Positions 55,631-64,000 of a stretch of DNA of 64,000 nt are shown in pieces. The notes under the pieces are model-generated. The model was not told the origin of the DNA. It saw nothing but the letters and a program-made list of their open reading frames with translations, and did not search any database. Numbering within the stretch: position 1 is the first letter of the stretch; the number at the start of each line of letters is the position of its first letter. Made by a program: the position numbers and the translations under genes. The DNA comes from Scleroderma bovista (lineage: Eukaryota > Basidiomycota > Agaricomycetes > Boletales > Sclerodermataceae): the NCBI GenBank assembly GCA_037178675.1, contig JAYMGJ010000036.1, forward strand, positions 1-64,000. The letters are read 5' to 3'.

Positions 55631-56901
55631 TGTCAAAACCGGTTCTCCTCAACGATCTTACTAGGAGGTCCAGAGGTGCAGGGAACTAATGAGGAGGTAA
55701 GTCCAGACACTAGTAGGTGCTAGTTAGTGCGGAGAGTCAAGTCCGGGTCAAATGAACGAAGTCCGGGCACTAGAGGAGCACAGGGAGTAAGTCCAGGTTT
55801 TTGCGGAGTAAGTCCGGACTGCGGGAAAGTGGTCCGGAGTTGAGCGCAGCTTGTCCGGAGTGAAGGACATCCCAGAGGTGGGATAGTCCTGAGAGGTCTA
55901 GCGTCAAGTCTGGGACAGAAGTGGCTATTGCCCTTGTGCAAGTAGGAGACTTGCTAGGATCAGACATAGGACCAAGGGGACGAGATAGGACGGAGGCCGG
56001 AGTTGGCCGAAGTTCAGGAGTTCAGATGAACAGATGGATTTAGGAGAGCATGGTGGGTAGTACAGAGTGGGGAGTATCTTAGTCGAGATTTGATCTAAGG
56101 ACTACTAGGCCGGAGTACGGTAGTTTATATAGTAATGAAACTAAGGTGAGTATATACGGTGACAAGTAAACACCTTAATGTCGAGACAAGGGATGGAGCA
56201 GAAGCAGACAGGAAAATAAACCAGGTACAAGAAAATAAAGCAGGGACAGGAAAATAAACCAGAGCGGAAGCAGACATGGGGAACTAGAGTTACAGGGACG
56301 ACAGAGGAAAAGCAGGGACAAGGGAACTAGGTCGGAAGAGGACAGGTAAGGGTCAGAGGTGGACTTAACTAATGTTAAGTCCGGAGCGATGTCCAGGACC
56401 AGGGGAAGTGGGACCAGAGGAAGTGGGACCAGAGGAAGTGGGACCGGAGGAAGTGCAAGAGCGGAGGGAGTGCACAGGTGGAGGAAGGGCGGAGTAGCCG
56501 GAGGAAGGTCCGGAGTTGGACATGGAAATGTCCTAAGCCTTTGGTGGACCTGACAGAGGAAGTGGAGCAGGAGCAGGAGCAGAACTGAGCCAGAGTTGGA
56601 TGTACCAGCCAGAGTTGGGCTATGTCGCAGACAAGGCTAAGGGAGTGGCTGGACTGAAACCGGAGTAGCGACTAGTGGTAGGTACAGGTCGGACATGGAG
56701 GAGTTAGACTGCGGATCTGTCTGTAGGAAGACAGGGGTTAGTCCTGAGGTGGAGATGGACATAGTGACTGGAGTTGAGCTGGAGTGCAGCTATAGGGCTG
56801 GAGATGGCCGGACTAGATCCGGAGTTGCATCTATGCCTAAGGAGAGGTCAGGCGGGCCATGGTTAGACCAGAGTTGCGACTGGAAAAGTATGGATATGAC
56901 A
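55631..56901 (-). mobile_element. LTR family X, copy 2 (inverted)
   Basis: This 1271-bp segment matches 37017-38297 in reverse complement, with TGTCAAAACCGGTTCTCC at 55631 and GGATATGACA ending at 56901. Its TATA appears as TTTATATAG near 56125. No target duplication is visible (CCTAT left, CTTCG right), so the flanks were probably rearranged after insertion. Confidence 0.88.
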
Positions 56902-56940
56902 CTTCGCGATTTTTGCTCCACCCTAAGTAACCTAACCTAA
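56902..56940. other. Short junction with CCTAA repeats
   Basis: Between LTR X copy 2 and the 229-bp repeat lies CTTCGCGATTTTTGCTCC followed by CCCTAAGTAACCTAACCTAA. The first part resembles 9965-9982 next to the Penelope-like RT (CTTCGCGATTTTGCTCC) and the second is telomere-like but degenerate. It could be a scar of a Penelope-like insertion; too short to be sure. Confidence 0.3.
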
Positions 56941-57169
56941 TCTCTGAAGATGATGGGAATGGTCCTGATCCTTGCAGAATATTTCCTAATAAGATGTGTT
57001 TCCGGTACCCAAGCATGCTTGCATCACCTGTAGAATATTATTCCGACCGCCGTTTTGTCTGAAACTTGGACTGGGACCTCCCAATTGGTCTATCTACCTC
57101 CTCCCATCATTACATTTCCCAAAAGATTGTTTACAGTTTGTAATTATAATTCCACCACAGGCTGTATAA
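56941..57169. repeat. 229-bp duplicated segment, right copy
   Basis: Direct copy of 9383-9611 (offset 47558). Its last 26 bp, ATTATAATTCCACCACAGGC and on, are duplicated once more in tandem before the minisatellite begins. Confidence 0.9.
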
Positions 57170-58530
57170 TTATAATTCCACCACAGGCTGTATAGTAGGT
57201 TGTAGCAGGTTGTAGCAAGGTTGTAGCAAGTTTTCAGTAGGGCGCTGACAGCACAACCAGTCGACGGATTGCGCCACCTTGGTTGTAGCAAGGTTGTAGC
57301 AAGTTTCCAGTAGGTTGTAGCAAGTTTACAGTAGGTTGTAGCGGGTTGTAGCAAGGTTGTAGCGGGTTGTAGTGAGGTTGTAGCAAGTCTATAGTAGGTT
57401 GTAGCAGGTTGTAGCAAGATTGTAGCAAGTTTACAGTAGGTTGTAGCAGGTTGTAGCAAGTCTATGGTAGGTTGTAGCAAGGTTGTAGCAGGTTGTAGCA
57501 AGGTTGTAGCAAGTTTTCAGTAAAGCGCTGACAGCGCAACCGGTCAACGGATTGTGCCACCTTGGTTGTAATGAGGTTGTAGCAAGTCTATGGTAGGTTG
57601 TAGCAGGTTGTAGCAAGTCTATGGTAGGTTGTAGCAAGGTTGTAGCAGGTTGTAGCAAGGTTGTAGCAAGTTTTCAGTAAAGCGCTGACAGCGCAACCGG
57701 TCAACGGATTGTGCCACCTTGGTTGTAATGAGGTTGTAGCAAGTCTATGGTAGGTTGTAGCAGGTTGTAGCAAGTTTATAGTAGGGTGCTGACAGTGCAA
57801 CCAGTCGACGGATTGTGCCACCTTGGTTGTAGCAAGGTTGTAGCAAGTCTATGGTAGGTTGTAGCAGGTTGTAGCAAGTTTACAGTAGGGTGCTGACAGC
57901 GCAACCAGTCGACGGATTGTGCCACCTTGGTTGTAGCAAGGTTGTAGCAAGTTTACAGTAGGTTGTAGCAGGTTGTAGCAAGGTTGTAGCAAGGTTGTAG
58001 CAGGTTGTAGCAGGTTGTAGTGAGGTTGTAGCAAGTCTATGGTAGGTTGTAGCAGGTTGTAGCAAGGTTGTAGCAAGTTTTCAGTAGGGCGCCAACAGCA
58101 CAACCAGTCGACGGATTGCGCCACCTTGGTTGTAGTGAGGTTGTAGCAAGTTTACAGTAGGTTGTAGCAAGTCCATAGTAGGTTGTAGCAAGGTTGTAGC
58201 AAGTTTTCAGTAGGGCGCCAACAGCGCAACCAGTCGATGGATTGCGCCACCTTGGTTGTAGCAAGGTTGTAGCAAGTCTATGGTAGGTTGTAGCAGGTTG
58301 TAGCAAGTTTACAGTAGGGTGCTGACAGCGCAACCAGTCGACGGATTGCGCCACCTTGGTTGTAGCAAGGTTGTAGCAAGTTTACAGTAGGTTGTAGCAG
58401 GTTGTAGCAAGGTTGTAGCAAGGTTGTAGCAGGTTGTAGCAGGTTGTAGCAAGGTTGTAGCGAGTCTATGGTAGGTTGTAGCGAGTTTTCGGTAGGTTGT
58501 AGCGAGGTTGTAGCGAGGTTGTAGCGGACC
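57170..58530. repeat. Higher-order minisatellite of GGTTGTAGCAA units
   Basis: Units of 10-11 bp (GGTTGTAGCAA, GGTTGTAGCA) alternate with a longer block of about 50 bp that recurs at least eight times (near 57236, 57520, 57680, 57780, 57890, 58085, 58210, 58315). The longer block contains GCGCTGACAGCGC, a perfect hairpin, and CGCAA...TTGCG flanking GTCGAC. The order of short and long units repeats at a higher level. No gene; Leu/Gln/Tyr-rich frames here are artefacts. Confidence 0.93.
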
Positions 58531-58707
58531 GGAAAGCCGATTGCTCGGGTAAGAATATTAGGGATCTCCAATGGCAGGTTCGCAGATTTCATTGCATTGC
58601 CTCCTGATGACAGGAAGGCTTTCATACGTGCAGTCTTACACAATGGTCAAGTACCAGACAAATATACTTGGGGTGTTCTGACCGCAGTCGAAATGTTGGG
58701 GTGTTAA
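58525..58707 (+). pseudogene. Unknown C-terminal coding fragment
   Basis: Directly after the minisatellite, a frame without ATG reads PIARVRILGISNGRFADFI, then LPPDDRKAFIRAVLHNGQVP and DKYTWGVLTAVEML, ending at a stop at 58705-58707. It looks like the end of a real protein whose upstream part was replaced by the repeat array. Family unknown. Confidence 0.35.
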
Positions 58708-58923
58708 CTCATTTGTACTATTAGCTATGGTAACACAAGAATCATATTCGTGTCAATAGCAACATCATTTTGTCCTAGAACGCGCTCGGACTCATCACCT
58801 GTCCACCTTTCAAACTTCATATCAACCACTGGCACTGGGTCACGCATTGGTGTCAGTGGAGACACTAGATGGATCATCGGCGGCGGGTGGTGCCTTGTGG
58901 TGGTCTACGACTCTCACGCGCGG
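58708..58923. other. No recognised feature
   Basis: Short spacer before the truncated LTR-like element; no motif seen. Confidence 0.3.
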
Positions 58924-59473
58924 TGTCACGCACCAAACAGGTTTGGTACAGTGAACATGGAAGATAATGCCTATATCGAATGATCCTTATGCGAAGGATG
59001 AGCACGACGGACCCTCATCGTAGCCATCTATCGCACAAGACGACTATCCTGATGCGAGAGATGAATGCCAATGCAGACAGTCATCTATCGCACGGGAACT
59101 GCCAAGAAGCAGAAGAAACTGAAGGAATAACGTCAATTGTGGTATGAGAAAGGAATGCACATGTCTGCAGTCCAACTCCCATACCAGAACGATCAAAGAA
59201 GCCGAAGAATTGATGGAGAAACGAAGGAGAAAGAGAAGAAATGATTTTTAGCGCCCAAATGTCATTTTTAGGTGCCCAGTGCCGGCATTCCGATATTTTG
59301 AATAGCTCCGTCGTTTCTGAAGCTATCAGGCACGTGACTATACCGTCAGAAAGCCTAGAGCGTGGTCTATCTGCCTGTCAAGTTCCGACGCAAATCCGTT
59401 CATTTCCCACGGAGATATTCCCCCTGCAATCCAGACGTTCGCTTCATCGCTCACTATGGAGTCCGTATTTTCT
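58924..59473 (+). mobile_element. Long LTR-like element, 5' truncated copy E
   Basis: It starts TGTCACGCACCAAACAGGTTTGG as type II and matches copies C/D until just after the start of the conserved reading frame (ATGGAGTCCGTATTTTCT), then stops abruptly at about 59473. The break lies inside the frame, so this copy cannot make the protein. Confidence 0.8.
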
Positions 59474-60568
59474 GGGCATGTTGGGACTACTATAGTGGTG
59501 GAAGAGCATGCGTCCCAGGCTGCCTAGCAGCTTCGGATGAGGAGAATTGATGGTGGGTTCTGGGATATTTGTCTAAAAGAGAGTTAGAAAGGGTTTTAGA
59601 ACTTAGAGGGCGATGGACCTACAAGCTCATCATTGAGTTGATCTCGCATCCATGCGGCCCAGACTTCCTTGTCTCCAACGATGCGAGGAATTACGTTGAG
59701 AGCTGCCCAAATGCGGGAAGTGGCAGAAAGAACTTCAGGGTGAATGGTTCCATGCGGATTCATCTTGCAGGGGGTTGGAGTCGACGTAAAAGCCACCAGG
59801 ACACGGGGAGCTTAGTCATCACTAGGTCGTACGATGGCATCGAATCACCACGGTTCACATCGATGTAAGTTTATGAGACCTAAAGAACATTGCGAACAGA
59901 TACATAGTGATCGACGCGTGCCCATACGCATTCCGAGCTTTGTCAGGTATTAGCGGTAGTTGGCGGTATTTTATTTCCTGACTTATTTTTTTGGACAAGT
60001 GATACTCAGGGAAGTGCTGGATAAGCCTGCCTGCTATAGGGCTCAAATATACCGCAGTCGAAAATAGGGGAGGCAGCGGCTCGAAACCATTCACCAGGTT
60101 TACATGGACGACCCAAACCTGTACACTAGAATAGCGCCGTCGCAGACGGCAAACACCTTGTCTAACACATATGACCCACACCACAGTCACATTGTCATTC
60201 TACCGTATCTACCGATTAGCCATTACGCACGAGCATGATATAGTAGTCATAGCAAGGATCGATGCATCTCTGTTAGCTCACCAATCCTGATTGAACCGGA
60301 GATAGAATGAATACGAAAGGTTAGTATTTGACAACAAATGCAGCGTACTCGACACTATAACAGACACTGAAATACACAAGATCGCGGACGTTCAAAAAAT
60401 GTTGACACATTTCGGGTGGGAGTGACCTTGTTAGACAAGGTGACAGTCAAGACCCTTTGCATAGTAGGAACCAATCAGTTACACGGTGTCACAGTCAACG
60501 TTCTTCGAGATGACGCAATTGTCCAATCCGTTTGTTTCCATGCGATCCAGATTTGCATAGATTTGCAT
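59474..60568. other. Low-repeat sequence with one minus-strand coding-like block
   Basis: A minus-strand frame at 59796-59596 reads CKMNPHGTIHPEVLSATSRI and WAALNVIPRIVGDKEVWAAW, which looks coding but is bounded by stops. Another minus frame at 60190-59855 is less convincing. I recognise neither. The segment ends exactly where repeat R2 begins. Confidence 0.3.
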
Positions 60569-60587
60569 CCAGTCCGAAAGGGTGACA

Positions 60588-61903
60588 TTTTTTTCTTTTA
60601 AGTTGAATTATAGTGCTACGAGGTGTGACATGTGACACCCCATATTGCACTCTGCTAACAGTAAGGTGTGTAACTAAGGCCTCTGTGGCCTGACACTTCT
60701 CCTGACGCACGAATGCCCGGACTGTAAGGTCCCCCAGGGGTCCGCCGCGTTCCGCCGCACATTTTAGTCGTGCCGTCTGGCGAATTGGAGAAGAGTTCGT
60801 GGTCTGTCTGTCTGGGGTTCTGTTCAGACACGGTCCCGGCTGCTTAGTAATGAGTCTGTGGAACCAAGAGGGGATCAAGTGTACTACTCCGTACTTCCTG
60901 TGGCAAATTAGGGCCGTTTCCGCGTGTGTCCAACAGGTATGGACTTGGTGTTGGCGGCATGGTATGACATGTCAGTTTGCGGGTGGGTGGAAGTGTGGTG
61001 GTATGCCGGTCTTGATCCAGGGTGTTGCGTCCCTCTTGAGTGGGTCGGGTTGAGCGGGGATCTGCAACGTTTGCATCGTCGGACAGGGACATTCAAGTCC
61101 CGGTGTTCTTCGTCATGTTCCATTTGGTAGTAGTATCTTTCTCCTATGTGACGGCACTTGTGGTGAGGACACCTGTCCTTGCTGTTTGGCTTTTGCTCCT
61201 GTGGGGATCTGTGTCAGGGTTGTGTTATACTAAAGGCAGGCATCACCGAGTGGAGAAAGGAGTTGAGCATGGGCTGAGTTGACGGCATGCTGCATGTTGC
61301 ATAGGGCATGTTGAGATCTTTGTTACGTTTGGCGCTGCCCTGTGTGGGGTTGGGTCATCTAGGGTTGTTGCTTTTGGGGGGAGTGGGTATGTTGTCGAAT
61401 ACCAAGTGTAAGTGTTTTGTACTGTCTATATATCCGAACAACGCTTGTTGTGTTGTGCAGTCTTCCCAGATAGGAGGTGAGAAGTTGATGTCATGTTTTG
61501 ACCCAGCTTCTGTTGAAGTATGTGTCATTTCTGTCATACCTAGGGCAATCAAATAAGAAATGATGAACTTATTCTATTTGGTTGTCACCGCACTAAAGGC
61601 ACATAGGAGTGGTGCTCTTCTTGATATGCTTGTTTAGCGGGATGTTGCCTGTACAGAGTTGAACATAGATTGCTGTGTGTTTCTTCTTCAGGTGACCTGC
61701 GAGTCGTAGGAACAATTTTGGCGTGTGCGAGAAATCTAGCACTTCAATGTGGGTGGTCCTTCCAGTTTTCGCACCACCTTCTCTGGAGTTGGTTTTCGTG
61801 GGTCTGTTTGCAGAGGTGCTCAGTGGGAATTTCTGGTTTCCTTGTCGTCGAGGTCCTTCTTCTCTTGGAGGTGTCGGACCAGTTTTCTGAAATGGAACAG
61901 TAG
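60588..61903 (-). pseudogene. LINE-type 3' fragment (A), R2 copy
   Basis: Copy of the fragment at 12719-14034. The block VQLCTGNIPLNKHI lies near 61640-61600. Confidence 0.5.
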
Positions 61904-61915
61904 ATAATGTCCCGG

Positions 61916-62454
61916 TTTTTTTTTTTTTTTTTTTTCTTTTTAAAGTCAATTTCAGTGCATTCAGGGAGCTAGTCCCTATGTTGCACTAAGCTACTGTATT
62001 CCTAGCTAGCAGGGGCCCCTGTGGCCCAACTTACCCCCGGTGCACAAATGCCCTGCCGGCAGGATTATAGATCCCCCAGAATGTCCCGGTTTGCCTGTGG
62101 GTCGCGCACCTGATCTGATTACTGCCTGATTGTCGGCAAATATCGTTTCTGGGAAAGTTGTCTCATTTCTTGTCGACAGAAGTTGGGCTGCGAGGGTTAA
62201 TCCGACCGCCTCAGCTTCGATCACTGTGTGTTCAGTGTCGTCTCCTAGATTGCATCCATTGCAGTGTTGCTACGTGTTTGAAGTCTACTTAGAGGGATGG
62301 TGCTGGATCCATCAGTGAACACCATGGTTCGGGTGTTATCTGGAACTCTGTGATGGAGCTGGCTATAGAGGTGGTGAATGGAGTGCGTGAGTCTGGGTGG
62401 GTGGGGCATTGGTGTATGGTTTTTATTGTCCTTGAATTCACTGTGAGACTCCAC
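61916..62454 (-). pseudogene. LINE-type RNase H fragment (B), R2 copy
   Basis: Copy of the fragment at 14047-14584, with 20 T at 61916-61935 and the same frameshifted RNase H motifs (VFTDGSS, EAEAVGL, FADNQA). Confidence 0.65.
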
Positions 62455-64000
62455 ATCATGATATGGAGGGCCGATTGGTGGCGCTTTACCTGCCCTCGCT
62501 TAAGGGTGACGTTACCATCTATCGGTGTGTGGCACGCTGTCTGGAATTGCTGGCAGAGAAAAACCGGCTAAAAACAATGAATGAGACAAATTTGAGGGAG
62601 TGGAGACTCACGGGTCAGGACATGAGGATCACCAGGTAATGCGGCCATTCGGAACTACTTCGTGTGATATGCAGTGCAGATGCTATGGAACTGTAACCCT
62701 TCAAAAAATCTGTGAAGTAAATATTCTTGAATGCTCGATTTAGGTTACTTTTCCGAGTGTATAGCAGTAAATCAACTCGATAATGGTAGCTACTACATAG
62801 CACATGCATTTCCACTAATTCTCACCGTTGCACTTGGGTGACAGGACTGCCATCGTGGTCGTGCGCTAAGGCAGCCTGTGTTGGGACGTGGGGCCATCAT
62901 CGTGCTGATGGCGGCCGTGGCCGTGGCAGTCGACTTGCTGTAGTATGGGGCCGTAGTCACAGACGTGCTGGAGTGGTGGGGTCCGCTGTTGTCCAGGTGG
63001 TGGTGGTGGTGGTGGTGGTACCTGTTGTCGCCGCAGAAAACGGCCAGTGCAGCCAGTGTTGACAAATATGCTGATGCTAATCAGAAAATGTCCGCCAAGT
63101 TCCTGAGCTATTATAGCGTAGTGACCTCAGCAAGTCTAGTCCCGTTCCCGTTCCCGTTCCCATCCCATTCACCACTGCTTCCACATTTACCACCACGGAC
63201 AACAACAGCCACCACTACCGGTACTGGGACAACAACGGACCTACCATCCAGCGCATCGATGGCCACCACCAGAACCAGCTCGTCAAGCTGCAGGAACATC
63301 CCGGCAGCAAGCATCCAGCCGAGCGGAAGCCCAGGCATAGTTTAGTGGACTTTTCTTCCGAACGACAACAGTCTACACCATCTCGTGCGCCCTCACAGTC
63401 GCACGTCACTCATTTGAACCCACCCACCTCTCCCATTTAAGCCATGTAGTAGTTTACTTACACTGGCCTATAATGTCACCTTATCATCCAGACCATCCAT
63501 AACTGCAGTGAGACCTATAGACAACCAGGTGGCCCGCCCACCCAGCGGCTCCACCTTCCTTGTCCCCGCCAAGCTAATTCTCAGCTCAGCCCAACCAACA
63601 TAGGTCGCACACAGCCCACACCTGCGAGAGACGAGGCTGGAGCAACCTTTTTGCAACTAACAATGAGCATGATGGTCCTGCCATCCCAGCAAAACTAACT
63701 ACTGCCCACCTTTGGTGACGCCCAGCATCAAAGGCTCCTCCTTCACTGCACAGCAGCATTTCCAAGCAGAATTAGTAGAATTGCATGTAGTAGATACTAT
63801 CATTGAATTGATTTACGGCTATACACTTGGAAATGTAACCTAGTGTAAATTGCACATTCATGCACACCTAAACGTGCATGTGAGCTTACCTACATAACCA
63901 TGCATTCAAGGATATTTACTTCGCGGATTTTTTTATGTTACAGTTCCATATGCTGCTGCTGTGAAGTCAAAAAAATAGTCAGCAGCTCCCAGAACTCCAC

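Larger units (their letters stand above)
60569..64000. repeat. Direct repeat R2, near-identical to 12700-16130, runs off the right edge
   Basis: Same order of LINE fragments, T-run and microsatellites as R1. Differences seen: C13524 to T61393, C15794 to T63664, G15821 to A63691, and one extra T in the T-run (20 instead of 19). All three substitutions are at CpG sites, with R2 carrying TpG or CpA. Confidence 0.95.

Noticed and set aside
57094..58643. Several Leu/Gln/Tyr/Thr repeat proteins on the minus strand
   Set aside because: Artefacts of the GGTTGTAGCAA array.

Overview
The window looks like a transposon-dense stretch of a filamentous basidiomycete (probably Agaricomycete) genome. The signs are short GT-AG introns of about 50-90 nt, Ty3/gypsy chromoviruses, a Helitron-type helicase, hAT transposases, LINE-like RNase H remnants, and almost no intact host genes. 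Identities come from motifs read by eye; no similarity search was possible.

Layout. 1-7.5 kb: a divergent gene pair, a BAH-like gene on the minus strand (running off the left edge) and an intron-containing gene on the plus strand for a protein of about 1547 aa with an Ulp1-like protease domain and an AT-hook; a satellite of ~150-bp units follows. 7.8-9.4 kb: a dead hAT transposase and a short tandem duplication. 9.6-12.7 kb: an intact Penelope-like reverse transcriptase gene bracketed by two hammerhead-ribozyme-like folds. 12.7-16.1 kb: LINE debris that is the first copy of a >=3.43-kb direct repeat; the second copy is 60.57-64.0 kb and runs off the right edge. 16.2-24.5 kb: two decayed chromoviruses, each followed by an antisense coiled-coil or zinc-cluster reading frame. 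The first is split by a ~1.09-kb palindromic foldback element with a 9-bp target duplication. 24.5-28.5 kb: non-coding repeats, including a three-unit tandem repeat.

28.5-31.2 kb: the best host-gene candidate, on the minus strand, unidentified. 31.3-36.2 kb: an unknown coding fragment and a decayed hAT transposase gene with a recognisable intron. 36.6-40.8 kb: a Helitron helicase relic interrupted by a solo LTR with a clean 5-bp target duplication. 41-46.3 kb: a chromovirus RT fragment lying between two inward-facing, inverted ~2.1-kb LTR-like elements. 46.3-49.8 kb: a minisatellite, captured-looking coding fragments and a LINE tail. 49.8-56.9 kb: two more of the long LTR-like elements and an inverted copy of the solo LTR. 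57.2-58.5 kb: a cruciform-rich minisatellite. 58.9-59.5 kb: a truncated fifth LTR-like element.

Most interesting: (i) the Penelope-like element with a self-cleaving fold at each end; (ii) the BAH / Ulp1-AT-hook divergent pair, which may be an undescribed mobile or selfish module; (iii) a ~120-aa reading frame kept open inside four copies of the long LTR-like elements; (iv) the near-identical 3.4-kb repeat, whose only three substitutions are all CpG transitions.
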